Shown piece after piece: positions 1-9,165 of a stretch of DNA of 64,000 bases. Source of the stretch: HXMU1420-2 sp034670145 (GTDB lineage: Bacteria > Pseudomonadota > Alphaproteobacteria > Rhodobacterales > Rhodobacteraceae). Every line of letters begins with the position of its first letter. The stretch's first letter is position 1. The notes beneath the pieces were generated by a model. That model was not told the DNA's origin. It made no database searches and worked only from the letters and a program-made list of their open reading frames with translations. A program made the translations under genes and the position numbers. The stretch spans positions 62,001-126,000 of the forward strand of contig JAXMOA010000015.1 of the NCBI GenBank assembly GCA_034670145.1, given 5' to 3'.

Positions 1-1164
1 GGTGCGAACATCTGGCATCCCGCGGATCTGAAAGACGAAGACCATGCACCTGAGGTGGATGGGTCGGACGCCAAGGTCACGCCGATGATGACCACGGCTG
101 ATATGGCGATGCGGATGGATCCATCCTACGAGAAGATCGCACGCCGTTTCCATGAGAATCCAGAAGAGTTCGCCGATGCTTTTGCACGGGCCTGGTTCAA
201 ACTGACCCACCGCGATATGGGCCCCAAGGTCCGCTATTTGGGGGCAGATGTCCCGAGCGAAGAGTTGATCTGGCAGGATCCTGTGCCAGCGGTTGACCAC
301 GATCTGGTCAGCGCTGCGGATATTGCTGCTTTGAAGGCCGCAATTTTGGACAGCGGTTTGAGTGTATCGCAGTTGGTGACGACTGCCTGGGCTTCTGCAT
401 CCACCTACCGTGGTTCGGATCACCGTGGAGGTGCAAATGGGGCACGGATCCGTTTGGCGCCGCAAAAGGAATGGGACGTCAACCAGCCTGAGGAATTGTC
501 CAAGGTTCTGAGTACTTTGGAAGGCGTGCAGGCGGCATCGGGCAAGCAGATCTCGATGGCGGATTTGATTGTCCTCGCGGGTTGTGCTGCGGTCGAAAAA
601 GCGGCCAAGGACGCCGGGTTCGAAATCGAGGTGCCATTTACCCCGGGTCGGACGGATGCCTCGGATGAGATGACGGATGCCGAGAGCTTTGACGTTCTGG
701 AGCCTGTCGCAGATGGGTTCCGGAACTATCAAAAGTCCGAATACAGTGTGTCGACCGAGGAACTGTTGATTGACCGGGCACAGCTGTTGACGCTGACGGC
801 GCCCGAGATGACTGTGCTTGTCGGCGGTATGCGGGTCCTGGGCACAAATGCCGACGGCAGTGCGCATGGCGTGTTCACGGACTCTGTTGGCGTTCTGAGC
901 AACGACTTTTTCACCAACCTTTTGGACATGGGGGTTATCTGGAGCAAAACAGATGACAGCGAAATGACCTTTGAAGGCAAGGATCGTTCGACCGGTGCGG
1001 TGAAGTGGACGGCGACACGGGCTGATTTGGTGTTCGGCTCGAACTCGCAATTGCGGGCTCTGGCTGAGGTCTATGGTCAGGATGATGCGAAAGAGAAGTT
1101 CGTGTCAGATTTTGTCGCGGCCTGGACGAAGGTGATGAACGCGGATCGTTTTGATCTGGTCTGA
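1..1164 (+). CDS. katG: Catalase-peroxidase KatG, 3' part
   Basis: Bifunctional heme catalase/peroxidase that removes hydrogen peroxide in the cytoplasm. The reading frame is open from base 1, so the gene starts outside the window; about 387 of the usual 720-740 residues are present. The visible part covers the end of the N-terminal heme domain (MTTADMAMRMDP, then LTHRDMGPK) and the whole C-terminal domain, including ASTYRGSDHRGGANGARIR, which is typical of KatG. The heme-ligand histidine and the Met-Tyr-Trp adduct residues lie upstream and cannot be checked. A hairpin terminator follows 25 bases after the stop. The family assignment is very secure. Confidence 0.96.
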   Translation, partial: GANIWHPADLKDEDHAPEVDGSDAKVTPMMTTADMAMRMDPSYEKIARRFHENPEEFADAFARAWFKLTHRDMGPKVRYLGADVPSEELIWQDPVPAVDHDLVSAADIAALKAAILDSGLSVSQLVTTAWASASTYRGSDHRGGANGARIRLAPQKEWDVNQPEELSKVLSTLEGVQAASGKQISMADLIVLAGCAAVEKAAKDAGFEIEVPFTPGRTDASDEMTDAESFDVLEPVADGFRNYQKSEYSVSTEELLIDRAQLLTLTAPEMTVLVGGMRVLGTNADGSAHGVFTDSVGVLSNDFFTNLLDMGVIWSKTDDSEMTFEGKDRSTGAVKWTATRADLVFGSNSQLRALAEVYGQDDAKEKFVSDFVAAWTKVMNADRFDLV

Positions 1165-1188
1165 ACCCCAAGCCTGATTTGAAAATTT

Positions 1189-1223
1189 CCGCCGTCCTGA
1201 GGTATCTTGGGGCGGCGGTTTTC
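1189..1223 (+). terminator. Rho-independent terminator of katG
   Basis: A 9-bp GC-rich stem (CCGCCGTCC at 1189-1197 pairing with GGGCGGCGG at 1210-1218, one G-U pair) has a 12-base loop and is followed directly by TTTTCTTT. It lies between katG and pcs. Confidence 0.85.
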
Positions 1224-1259
1224 TTTACATTGGACGCGAATTTGTGACATGACGTTTCA

Positions 1260-1967
1260 ATGACACATGAGTTGCGCGCACTTTCTGTGCATTTGTTGAC
1301 CGCCACAGGTGCGGTGTTTGCGATGCTGGCAATGCTGGCAGCGGTCGAGGGTAAATGGGACCTGATGTTCCTATGGCTTGTCGTGGCATTTGCCGTCGAC
1401 GGGATCGACGGGCCTTTGGCCCGCAAGTATCATGTGACCCATTATGCGCCTCAGTTTGATGGCGTTTTGCTCGATCTCATAATTGACTATCTAACCTACG
1501 TATTCATTCCTGCTTTTGCTTTGTTTTCATCGGGTTTGATGGATGGGTGGACGGGTTGGGCTGCGATCATCATCATAACATTTGCCAGTGCGATGTATTT
1601 TGCGGATACGCGGATGAAGACCAAGGACAACTCTTTCTCTGGGTTCCCTGGGTGCTGGAATATGTTGGTTCTGGTGATCTTTGCGTTGAAGCCGAATTTT
1701 TGGGTTTCAATGTCTTTGGTGACGATTTTGGCGATTGCCATGTTCATGCCGTTGAAGTTTGTGCACCCGGTGCGGACCGAGCGTTGGCGGCCTGTGACCT
1801 TGCCGATTGCGCTGGCCTGGACGGTGTTTGCTGGTTGGGCGGCATGGGTCGATTTCCATCCGGAAAGCTGGGCGCATTGGGGCTTGATTGTGACCAGCGT
1901 TTATCTGGTGTCGGCAGGGATTGCGCAGCAGCTTATTCCTCAGAAGAAACCTTCAAAATCCGAGTAG
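1260..1967 (+). CDS. pcs: Phosphatidylcholine synthase (CDP-diacylglycerol-choline O-phosphatidyltransferase)
   Basis: Integral membrane enzyme that makes phosphatidylcholine in one step from CDP-diacylglycerol and choline, the bacterial Pcs route. The 235-residue length fits the family (about 240). The CDP-alcohol phosphotransferase motif is visible around residues 46-74 in the longer spacing typical of Pcs: DGPLAR, twelve residues, then G-x3-D-x3-D (GVLLDLIIDY). About seven or eight hydrophobic helices follow, and the tail is short and charged. The ATG at 1260 has only a weak ribosome binding site but fits the family N-terminus. The gene is monocistronic and convergent with ogt. Confidence 0.93.
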   Translation: MTHELRALSVHLLTATGAVFAMLAMLAAVEGKWDLMFLWLVVAFAVDGIDGPLARKYHVTHYAPQFDGVLLDLIIDYLTYVFIPAFALFSSGLMDGWTGWAAIIIITFASAMYFADTRMKTKDNSFSGFPGCWNMLVLVIFALKPNFWVSMSLVTILAIAMFMPLKFVHPVRTERWRPVTLPIALAWTVFAGWAAWVDFHPESWAHWGLIVTSVYLVSAGIAQQLIPQKKPSKSE

Positions 1968-2077
1968 ACCCGGCACTATCGGCGTCGGTTTGGTGCGACC
2001 GTGGGTCCTTTTTGTGCCCATGGTATCGATTGGGGGCGGGACTTTCTTGAGTGTTTTTCACGCTGTTGTGCTGCAAA

Positions 2078-2533
2078 TCAAATAAGGAAACTGCCTGCGC
2101 CTTCGTGTTTGAGGAGGGCGACTTTCGTTTCGACGCCGCCCGGGGCAGAAAAACCGGTGAGGCCCTTGGCACCCATGACCCGGTGGCAGGGAATGATGAT
2201 GGCAATTGGGTTGCCGCCACAGGCCTGTCCGACGGCCTGTGCGGGATGTCCCAGTTCGCGGGCCAATTCGCCATAGGTGCGCGTGTAGCCGAATGGAATA
2301 GCCTGCATCGCTTTGCAAACGGACTGTTGGAAGGTCGAACCTGCCACGTGAAGGGGCAGGTCAAACCGCTGTAACTGACCTTGATCGTAAGCGCGCAGCT
2401 GGGCGGCGGCCTCGTGCAGCAGTGGGGTAGGTGTGCCTTGGGAGGGTTGGTTCCAAGTCAGCCGGGAAATGGCGCCATCGGTTTCAACAATGGAAATCAG
2501 ACCAAATTGGGTGTCGATGCTGAGTGTTGGCAT
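2078..2533 (-). CDS. ogt: Methylated-DNA--protein-cysteine S-methyltransferase
   Basis: Suicide DNA repair protein that moves the alkyl group of O6-alkylguanine to its own cysteine. The 151-residue protein has a weak N-terminal domain and the DNA-binding/acceptor domain (about 65-150). The acceptor motif IPCHRV has Cys at residue 116, and the helix-turn-helix arginine region FGYTRTYGELA is present. The GFSAPGGVETKVALLKHE tail is standard. The gene lies downstream of ileS on the same strand, separated by a strong hairpin, so it is probably transcribed separately. Confidence 0.93.
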   Translation of the reverse strand: MPTLSIDTQFGLISIVETDGAISRLTWNQPSQGTPTPLLHEAAAQLRAYDQGQLQRFDLPLHVAGSTFQQSVCKAMQAIPFGYTRTYGELARELGHPAQAVGQACGGNPIAIIIPCHRVMGAKGLTGFSAPGGVETKVALLKHEGAGSFLI

Positions 2534-2579
2534 AGGGCGAGTGTGCCTGCGCCCTTGGGTCAGTTCAAGAGGTCAGTGG

Positions 2580-2617
2580 GGCCCGATCGGTGAGACTACC
2601 CGTTCACCGGTCGGGCC
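2580..2617 (-). terminator. Strong hairpin between ileS and ogt
   Basis: A 14-bp inverted repeat (2580-2593 with 2604-2617, one G-T mismatch) encloses a 10-base loop and begins 8 bases after the ileS stop. No U-tract follows on the minus strand, so it may be a terminator without U-run or a 3'-end stabiliser. Confidence 0.6.
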
Positions 2618-2624
2618 AGAGCCA

Positions 2625-5537
2625 TTAGCCCAGGGCTGTATCGCACCGGAGGCAGACATCAGGATGTGAATGCCGGCCAACATCAGGCAGGATTTTCCAG
2701 CAACGCTGACACTTTTTGCCTTCGGCCATTTCAAAGACGACACCGACCCCCTCTTCCTCGGGCAGGCGGAACGCCTCGTCCGGGGCGGGGTCACGTGTCA
2801 GCTGCAAATCAGATGTGATACACAAATCATGCAGGTCCAGGCCGCGCAGGATGTCATAGTAGTCGCCATCCTCGATATGGACCACGGGTGCGGCTTCGAG
2901 GCTTGAGCCAATGATTTTGTCCGTACGCTGTACCTCGAGCGCTGCTGTGACAACCCGGCGCACGCGGCGGATACGAGCGACTCGGTCCAACAATTCCGGT
3001 TGAGCCCACTCGGCCGGCGTTTCGGGAATGTCCTGGAGGTGGATGGAGCTCTCGTCGCCAGGGAAACGTTCAAGCCAGACCTCTTCCATGGTGAAAACCA
3101 GGATTGGCGCAAGCCATGTGGTCAGCCGGTGGAACAAGAGATCCAGAACCGTGCGTGCGGCACGTCTGCGCGGTGTGTCGCCATCACAATAGAGCGCGTC
3201 TTTGCGCACATCGAAGTAGAAAGCAGAGAGGTCTACCGTGGCAAAGTTGAAAACTGCGCTGAAAACCCCCTGGAAGTCGAAGGCGGCGTAGCCCTTGCGA
3301 ACGGTTTCATCGAGTTCAACCAGACGACTTAGGACCCAGCGTTCGAGGGGCGGCATGTCCTCTGGTGCGGTGCGGTCTGCTTCAGTGAAGTCGGACAAAG
3401 AGCCGAGCATAAAGCGCATCGTATTGCGCAGGCGGCGATAGCTGTCGGCGACGCCCTTGAGAATTTCGGGCCCAATACGCTGGTCTGCCGTGTAGTCGGT
3501 TTGGGCAACCCAAAGCCGCAGGACGTCGGCGCCGTATTGGCGCACCACCTGTTCTGGCAGGATTGTGTTGCCGAGCGATTTGGACATTTTATTGCCCTTT
3601 TCGTCCAGCGTGAACCCATGCGTTACGACATTTCGGTAGGGTGCGCGGCCATTGGTGCCACAGGATTGCAGCAAAGAAGAGTGGAACCAACCGCGGTGCT
3701 GATCGGTGCCCTCCATGTATACATCGGCAATCCCGTCATCTGTGCCGTCTTCCCGGTCGCGCAAAACAAAAGCGTGGGTCGACCCGGAATCGAACCAAAC
3801 ATCCAGGATGTCGAAGACCTGATCATAGTCTTCGGGCGCGTAGTCCGGGCTCAGGAAACGTTCCTTGGCACCGGGTTGGTACCAGGCGTCGGCGCCTTCG
3901 GTTTCAAAGGCCTCGGCGATACGGGCGTTCACGGCCGCATCCTTCAGCAGAAAATCCGCGTCGGTTGGCAATGAGTCGCGTTTGGTGAAACAGGTCAGTG
4001 GGACGCCCCAAGCCCTTTGGCGCGACAGAACCCAATCGGGGCGGGCCTCTATCATCGAGTGCAGTCTGTTGCGACCGGTTTGAGGGGTCCATTTGACATT
4101 GTCGATTTCGGTAAGGGCACGTTGACGGATCGTGGTGCCATGTGTGTCCTGGCTATCACCAACGGCGCGGTCAATGGCGGCAAACCACTGTGGCGTATTG
4201 CGAAAGATCACCGGAGCCTTGGAGCGCCACGAATGTGGATAGGAATGCTTTAGCCGACCTCTAGCCAACATTGCGCCGACCTGGACCAGTTTGTCGATGA
4301 CGGCCTTGTTTGCATCCCCTTCCTTGCCGTTCGGCTTGAGGATCAGTTTGCCGCCGAAGAATGGGAGTTTGGGGCGGAAGGACCCATCTTCGAGTACATT
4401 GTGGGTCATCTCCAGCCCGTGGCGGACGCCCAGGATAAAGTCATCTGCACCGTGGCTGGGGGCCGTGTGAACAAACCCTGTGCCTGCATCATCGGTGACG
4501 TGATCGGCGGACAGCAACGGTACATTGTAGTCCCATTCGCCTTCGGCCCCATCCTGACCGGCGAACGGGTGGCCGCAGACCAGAAGGTCCAGTTCTTTCG
4601 CGGGCACATCGCGTAACCGCGTGTACATGCCCGGCTCCAACCGTGCTTTTGCAAAGACATCGTCCGCGCAGCGGTCTGCCAACAGATAGCGTTCTCCGAC
4701 ATTGACCCAGCATTCTTCTGGGCAGCCGGTGATTTCGTACAAACCGTAGCTGATGTCCGAATTGAAGGCGATGGCCTTGTTGGAAGGAATCGTCCAGGGT
4801 GTCGTCGTCCAGATGACAACCTGATTGCCCAACAGGTCAGACCGAGCGCCATTTTCTGAAATGGCACGAATAATCGGAAACTTGACCCAGATCGCATCAG
4901 ATTGCTTGTCGTGATACTCGACCTCAGCCTCAGCCAGGGCGGTTTTTTCGACAGGCGACCACATCACGGGTTTGGAGCCTTGGTACAATGTGCCATTCAT
5001 GAGCAGTTTCATGAACTCTTCTGCGATCACGCGTTCAGCGTGGAAATCCATCGTCAGATAGGGCTGATCCCAATTGCCAGTGATCCCAAGGCGTTTGAAT
5101 TCTTCGCGCTGGATATTGACCCAACCTTCGGCGAACTTGCGGCATTCTTGGCGGAAATCGACAACCGGCACCTGATCTTTGTCTTTGCCTTTGGCGCGAT
5201 ACTGTTCTTCGATTTTCCATTCGATCGGCAATCCGTGGCAATCCCAGCCGGGGATGTAGCGGCTGTCTCTCCCCATCATCTGGTGACTGCGCACGATCAT
5301 ATCTTTGATGGTTTTGTTCAGCGCGTGGCCAATGTGCAGATGTCCGTTGGCGTAGGGCGGACCATCATGCAAGGCAAAGGGCTTGCGACCGCTCTTTTGG
5401 CGCAGCTTATGATACACCTGAATTTTTTCCCATCGGGCCAGCCATTCTGGCTCGCGTTTGGGCAGGCCCGCGCGCATTGGGAAGTCAGTTTTCGGAAGGT
5501 TCAGCGTTTCTTTGTAGTCGGGCGTTTCGGCGCACAT
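2625..5537 (-). CDS. ileS: Isoleucyl-tRNA synthetase
   Basis: Class Ia aminoacyl-tRNA synthetase that charges tRNA-Ile and edits Val-tRNA-Ile. The 970 residues match the family. The class I signature HIGH lies at residues 68-71 in PPYANGHLHIGHALN, the CP1 editing region follows (WTTTPWTIPSNKAI), and the second signature KMSKS occurs in GNKMSKSLGN. The C-terminus carries the zinc-finger cysteines of bacterial IleS (CQRCWK, then CLRC). The ATG at 5537 gives the expected N-terminus. The gene is single, with a hairpin just past its stop. Confidence 0.98.
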   Translation of the reverse strand: MCAETPDYKETLNLPKTDFPMRAGLPKREPEWLARWEKIQVYHKLRQKSGRKPFALHDGPPYANGHLHIGHALNKTIKDMIVRSHQMMGRDSRYIPGWDCHGLPIEWKIEEQYRAKGKDKDQVPVVDFRQECRKFAEGWVNIQREEFKRLGITGNWDQPYLTMDFHAERVIAEEFMKLLMNGTLYQGSKPVMWSPVEKTALAEAEVEYHDKQSDAIWVKFPIIRAISENGARSDLLGNQVVIWTTTPWTIPSNKAIAFNSDISYGLYEITGCPEECWVNVGERYLLADRCADDVFAKARLEPGMYTRLRDVPAKELDLLVCGHPFAGQDGAEGEWDYNVPLLSADHVTDDAGTGFVHTAPSHGADDFILGVRHGLEMTHNVLEDGSFRPKLPFFGGKLILKPNGKEGDANKAVIDKLVQVGAMLARGRLKHSYPHSWRSKAPVIFRNTPQWFAAIDRAVGDSQDTHGTTIRQRALTEIDNVKWTPQTGRNRLHSMIEARPDWVLSRQRAWGVPLTCFTKRDSLPTDADFLLKDAAVNARIAEAFETEGADAWYQPGAKERFLSPDYAPEDYDQVFDILDVWFDSGSTHAFVLRDREDGTDDGIADVYMEGTDQHRGWFHSSLLQSCGTNGRAPYRNVVTHGFTLDEKGNKMSKSLGNTILPEQVVRQYGADVLRLWVAQTDYTADQRIGPEILKGVADSYRRLRNTMRFMLGSLSDFTEADRTAPEDMPPLERWVLSRLVELDETVRKGYAAFDFQGVFSAVFNFATVDLSAFYFDVRKDALYCDGDTPRRRAARTVLDLLFHRLTTWLAPILVFTMEEVWLERFPGDESSIHLQDIPETPAEWAQPELLDRVARIRRVRRVVTAALEVQRTDKIIGSSLEAAPVVHIEDGDYYDILRGLDLHDLCITSDLQLTRDPAPDEAFRLPEEEGVGVVFEMAEGKKCQRCWKILPDVGRHSHPDVCLRCDTALG

Positions 5538-5818
5538 GTCGGGCGTCCTTGATCGGGAAGGTCTGGGGAACTGTTAGGTCAGAAAACGGTGCGGAGGTCA
5601 GACACCTTTGCCCGGCGTCTCAGGATACGAGCGCCGGGGACATAATCAAAATCGGAATGAGGCATATTATGCGCATGCTGGGCGTTATAGGGTGGCACGC
5701 GCATGAGGTCCAGTGCCGGAACATGGACTGATAGAACTGGAGCATTTCGTATTTGAATTGCCGTGTTCCAGGAGGCAAAATCACATTCTTTGGCAGATAT
5801 GGAGTGCCGGCTTGCATG
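5538..5818. other. Intergenic region upstream of ileS, no gene recognised
   Basis: About 280 bases between ileS and the next minus-strand gene. Short open frames here (for example 5579-5887 on the minus strand) show no family resemblance and no ribosome binding site. The region probably carries the ileS promoter. Confidence 0.5.
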
Positions 5819-5883
5819 TCCGGGCCCGAGGAACAGGCCCGGAGGGTCAGTGACGAGATATAGAGCGTGCGCGGGACGCGCAC
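5819..5883 (-). terminator. Two tandem hairpins downstream of the MBL-fold gene
   Basis: Perfect inverted repeats: GTGCGCG at 5867-5873 with CGCGCAC at 5877-5883 (3-base loop), then TCCGGGCC at 5819-5826 with GGCCCGGA at 5836-5843 (9-base loop). On the minus strand they follow the stop of the MBL-fold gene by 11 bases. Neither is followed by a long U-run. Confidence 0.5.
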
Positions 5884-5894
5884 TCAATTAATTA

Positions 5895-6824
5895 TCAGCC
5901 GAGTTGGTACCCCACAGGTACAAACCGAAATCCGTCCTCGCGTGTTTCAACGTAGCCGGTGCCCGGGAAGGGCATGTGGTAGCCGATCATCGGGATTTTT
6001 TCAGCCGCCAGCATGTCGAGCAACTTCCGCCGGGTCGTCGCTGCGGCATCTTTGTCGACGTCAAAGCCAAAATGCCATTCTGGCCGGGAGAATGAATACA
6101 CGTAGTGGGGTACGACATCTGCGACGAGCATCAACTGGGCACCGTCACTTTCCAAACGGTAGCCCATGTGGCCGGGCGTATGACCAAAGGTTGCAACGGA
6201 CGTGATACCAGGAGCGATCGTGGCACCATCGTCAACGAAGGTCATCTTCTCTGCCAATGGGGTCACATTTTTTGCCATCAGATCGGTAACGCGGTTTTGG
6301 CCCATTGCCAGCCAGCCGTCATACTCCTGACGCCCGGTGACATAGCGGGCGTTGGGAAACGTCGGGGCACCGTCAGTCATAAGCCCGCCGATGTGGTCGG
6401 GGTGCATGTGTGTGAGAACAACAACGTCAACCGCGTCCGGTGTCACGCCGGCGTCTGCCAAAGCCTTGGCGATGCCGCCCTGACCCAATCCGGTGTCGAA
6501 CAAAACCAGTTCCGAGCCTGTGTCTACAAGTGTTGGCGTGAAGTAGAACTGTGCCTTGTCGACGGGAAGGAAATTTTTGGTTGAGACTTGCTCAAACTCT
6601 TCCTGTGTGGCGGTGCTCGCAAAAGCGTCCTTGGGCCCTTCACGCATGAACGAGGCATCCAGAAGTGTTGTAACGCCTAATGAACCAATCGAGAAACTGC
6701 GTGCCAAAGGCAGCCCAGCCTTGCCACCATGACCGCCTGCTGTCGCCTGAGTGGCTGCTGCGGCTGCAAATGGCAAAGCGGCTGCGCCAGTGAGGGCGGC
6801 GCGGCGGGTGAGGGAAAGTGTCAT
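5895..6824 (-). CDS. Tat-exported MBL-fold metallo-hydrolase
   Basis: Zinc-dependent hydrolase of the metallo-beta-lactamase superfamily, 309 residues, substrate unknown. The N-terminus MTLSLTRRAALTGAAALP is a twin-arginine signal ending near ATQATA, so the folded enzyme is probably exported to the periplasm. Metal-binding motifs are visible: HMHPDH in VVVLTHMHPDHIGG, His in GHTPGHMGY, and Asp in LVADVVPHY. The ATG at 6824 is chosen because GGAG lies 8 bases upstream and the Tat motif starts directly after it; the longer frame to 6917 adds a non-homologous leader. The neighbouring Crp/Fnr gene on the same strand could regulate it. Confidence 0.85.
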   Translation of the reverse strand: MTLSLTRRAALTGAAALPFAAAAATQATAGGHGGKAGLPLARSFSIGSLGVTTLLDASFMREGPKDAFASTATQEEFEQVSTKNFLPVDKAQFYFTPTLVDTGSELVLFDTGLGQGGIAKALADAGVTPDAVDVVVLTHMHPDHIGGLMTDGAPTFPNARYVTGRQEYDGWLAMGQNRVTDLMAKNVTPLAEKMTFVDDGATIAPGITSVATFGHTPGHMGYRLESDGAQLMLVADVVPHYVYSFSRPEWHFGFDVDKDAAATTRRKLLDMLAAEKIPMIGYHMPFPGTGYVETREDGFRFVPVGYQLG

Positions 6825-7001
6825 CTGTAGTTCTCCGGCTGTTTCAGTCGAAGAACGTAGCGCTGTTTTAGCGTTTGTCGAACCAGGCAGGGGGCAAAGG
6901 TGGCGGCGGCCGATCACAGGTTTGCGATGATGTGAAGATTTGTTGGGTTTTGCGAAGATGAAACATCGGTTGCAGGCATCGTGATCGTTTGTCGCTGCGT
7001 T

Positions 7002-7715
7002 CTAACGCATCGACATTCTGGTTTCGCTACTCGCACGTGCAGCCAACGCAGAGAGGTCGGGGACAGTCAAAACGCCGTCTTTCAGAGTAATCAGCCCATC
7101 ATGGGCGAGGGCGTTCAGCCGTTTGTTCACAGCCTCGCGTGAAACGCCCAGCATTCTAGCCAGATCGGTTTGTGAGAAATGACGTCGGAATCTGGCGCCA
7201 GTGCCGTCGGACTCGGCGTGACCAAGGGCCAGATCATGGAGTTTCTGCGCCAGGCGTCCACCCAGACCGAGGAACGCAAAGGCGCCGAGGGCCTCGGTGT
7301 TGCGCCGGAGCAGTTCGCATAAAACGCCAACCATGTGCCGGGCAAGAGATGGATCCAGATCCATCGCGGTTTCCAGCGCGCGGCCTGGCATCAAAAGGCA
7401 TTCGCCTGCCTCGACCACAGTCGCATTGGCCGATCGGGGAAGGCCGTCCAGGAGTGCTATCTCTCCAAAAGGTTCGCCGGGTTCCATCAGCGACAGTGTC
7501 AGTTCTCGTCCTTCAGGGTCTGCGATCCAGATACGCACTAATCCTGATAAGACAACGCGCAGCCCATCTGGAGCGTCGCCAGCTGAGAACAAAGGCTTTC
7601 CAGCCTTGTAGCGGACAATGTCGCTGGCTGTGGCCATAGCTGACAAGCTTTGGTCGCTGGCGTCGGCAAACACATAGCAACCGCGGATTGCAGCAATTTT
7701 GTCGTCTTGGCGCAT
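7002..7715 (-). CDS. Crp/Fnr family transcriptional regulator
   Basis: A 237-residue regulator. The N-terminal cyclic-nucleotide-binding beta barrel includes GEPFGEIALLDGLPRSANATV (about 90-110), which resembles a phosphate-binding cassette. A long dimerisation helix follows, then a C-terminal winged helix-turn-helix (FSQTDLARMLGVSREAVNKRLNAL). No FNR-type four-cysteine cluster is visible, so an oxygen-sensing iron-sulfur cluster is unlikely; the ligand is unknown. The start at 7715 has an AGGG-type ribosome binding site; the frame extends upstream to 8012 without homology. It lies upstream of the MBL-fold gene on the same strand. Confidence 0.88.
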   Translation of the reverse strand: MRQDDKIAAIRGCYVFADASDQSLSAMATASDIVRYKAGKPLFSAGDAPDGLRVVLSGLVRIWIADPEGRELTLSLMEPGEPFGEIALLDGLPRSANATVVEAGECLLMPGRALETAMDLDPSLARHMVGVLCELLRRNTEALGAFAFLGLGGRLAQKLHDLALGHAESDGTGARFRRHFSQTDLARMLGVSREAVNKRLNALAHDGLITLKDGVLTVPDLSALAARASSETRMSMR

Positions 7716-8081
7716 TTCGTTTCCCTGGGTCGGCCAACAATATGGCCGATCAAGCTTCTGCCTGAAAACGGCGACCATTTCCAGTGTTGATGCAAGGGTG
7801 TAAAACCCCACCATTGTAGTACATCGGTGGTGTGTCTTGCCAAATCGTTTCATCGCTCTTGAAGGGGGTAGGAGCCAGTTTCGACCAAGCCCGGTTTTGA
7901 GCGAACGCCGCGCTAGGCAAATTCTGGAAAGATTGGTGGAAATGATGGATTCGATTTGAACGGAAGCCAGCATTAGATTTCCTTGAGGCCGGCAATCGAA
8001 GGCTGGCGGCATTGGTCATGCTGGTCCGGCAATATCCGTCAAACTGAGCTTGCTTATCTGTGCTTCGTTGGCGCAGATGGC
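7716..8081. other. Intergenic region between Crp and LysR genes
   Basis: 366 bases with no convincing gene. The minus-strand open frame 7750-8085 shows no recognisable domain, has an unusual Arg/Ser/Asn-rich composition and overlaps the end of the LysR gene. The region probably contains the promoter of the Crp-type gene and possibly decayed sequence. Confidence 0.4.
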
Positions 8082-8999
8082 TCAAAGGCGCGAAAGGACC
8101 TCTTCTAGTACAAGTTCAGCGGCGCGTTGTAGTTTGCGGTGGCTGCTTTGAATGACGAAATAGGGCGCGACGACAATCGGGAGTTTGGTTTCCAAGACAC
8201 TCAATTGGGCAGAGAAACGTGGAGAGATCAGCAGATTTGCCACTTCCTTTGTTTGCGAGGCAATGGCCTGTCCTTCGGCTATTTGGGCGAGGGCGACCAG
8301 GAGTGACGAGCTTTCCAAGACGTGTGTCGGGACCGCGACGCCGTTGCGCAACAGAGTATTTTCGACAGCCATTCGGATTGGGCTTCCTTGTTCCTGAATG
8401 ACCCAAGGGTAATCTGCGAGCGTTGCCCAATCGATGACGCCTTTGCCTGCCAAAGGGTGGGATGCATGAACAAGCAGTGAAACTGTTTCCGAGCGTGCAG
8501 GATGAAACCTGAAGTCAACTTTTTCATGCCCAGGAAGGATACGGCCCATGATGAAATCATATCGGGCCTCTTCGAGACGGCGAAACAACTCGTTCGACGG
8601 CGCTACGTCGATTGAGACATGCACGTCCGGATGTCTTTGTAGAATCGTTTGAATGGCAGGCATCAGATAGCCAACTGCGGGGCCGGTCACGGCACCAACG
8701 CGGACATGCCCGGAAGCGCCGGATCGCAGGCTGATAAGTTCTTCGTTCATTGTCTTTAGCTCGGACAACACCACGCGAGCATGTCTCAGCAGCACCTCGC
8801 CAGCTTGTGTAGGCTCCATTCCAGCCGGGTGGCGGGAGAAGAGTTGGCTCCCCAACACTTTTTCCAAATCAGAAAGGATACGCGACGCGGCTGGTTGCGA
8901 AATTGCGACTGCTTGGGCAGCAAGTTGCAGCTGTTTTGTTTCTGCGATCATCAGAACGAGGCGCAGGTGTTTGGGTTTGATCTGTTGTATGATCGGCAT
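8082..8999 (-). CDS. LysR family regulator, GbpR-like (sugar-responsive)
   Basis: A 305-residue LysR-type regulator. The N-terminal helix-turn-helix (HLRLVLMIAETKQLQLAA, then AISQPAASRILSDLEKVLG) is followed by a periplasmic-binding-protein-like effector domain (about 95-300). It is divergent from chvE, the same arrangement as gbpR and the ChvE gene in Agrobacterium and Azospirillum, where GbpR controls the sugar-binding protein in response to arabinose, galactose or fucose. The role as activator of the 9.2-18.2 kb sugar operon is inferred from that context. Confidence 0.87.
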   Translation of the reverse strand: MPIIQQIKPKHLRLVLMIAETKQLQLAAQAVAISQPAASRILSDLEKVLGSQLFSRHPAGMEPTQAGEVLLRHARVVLSELKTMNEELISLRSGASGHVRVGAVTGPAVGYLMPAIQTILQRHPDVHVSIDVAPSNELFRRLEEARYDFIMGRILPGHEKVDFRFHPARSETVSLLVHASHPLAGKGVIDWATLADYPWVIQEQGSPIRMAVENTLLRNGVAVPTHVLESSSLLVALAQIAEGQAIASQTKEVANLLISPRFSAQLSVLETKLPIVVAPYFVIQSSHRKLQRAAELVLEEVLSRL

Positions 9000-9165
9000 C
9001 AGTGGCTCATTTGCTGTTAGAATACCAAAAATGATATGTAGATTGATGATATATCGATTTTACTGTTATGCAATGGCTGGCTACGGTCCGATCGAAGCTG
9101 CGTGCCGCACTGCAGGGTGGACCTGAGTGTATACGGCCGGGCGTCGCGTTTATGGGAGGACCAAA
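9000..9165. promoter_or_regulatory. Divergent promoter region gbpR-like / chvE
   Basis: 166 bases between divergent genes. An AT-rich imperfect inverted repeat at about 9027-9061 (AAAATGATAT on the left, ATATCGATTTT on the right) is a candidate LysR site. A strong GGGAGGA ribosome binding site sits just before the chvE ATG. Confidence 0.45.

Noticed and set aside
4902..5552. 216-codon open frame on the plus strand
   Set aside because: Antisense to ileS, which is certain; no family resemblance and typical shadow composition.
5579..5887. Possible small genes upstream of the MBL-fold gene 3' end
   Set aside because: No ribosome binding site, no domain, and the region contains two terminator-like hairpins.
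7750..8085. 111-codon minus-strand open frame between Crp and LysR genes
   Set aside because: No recognisable domain, odd composition, and overlap with the LysR gene end.
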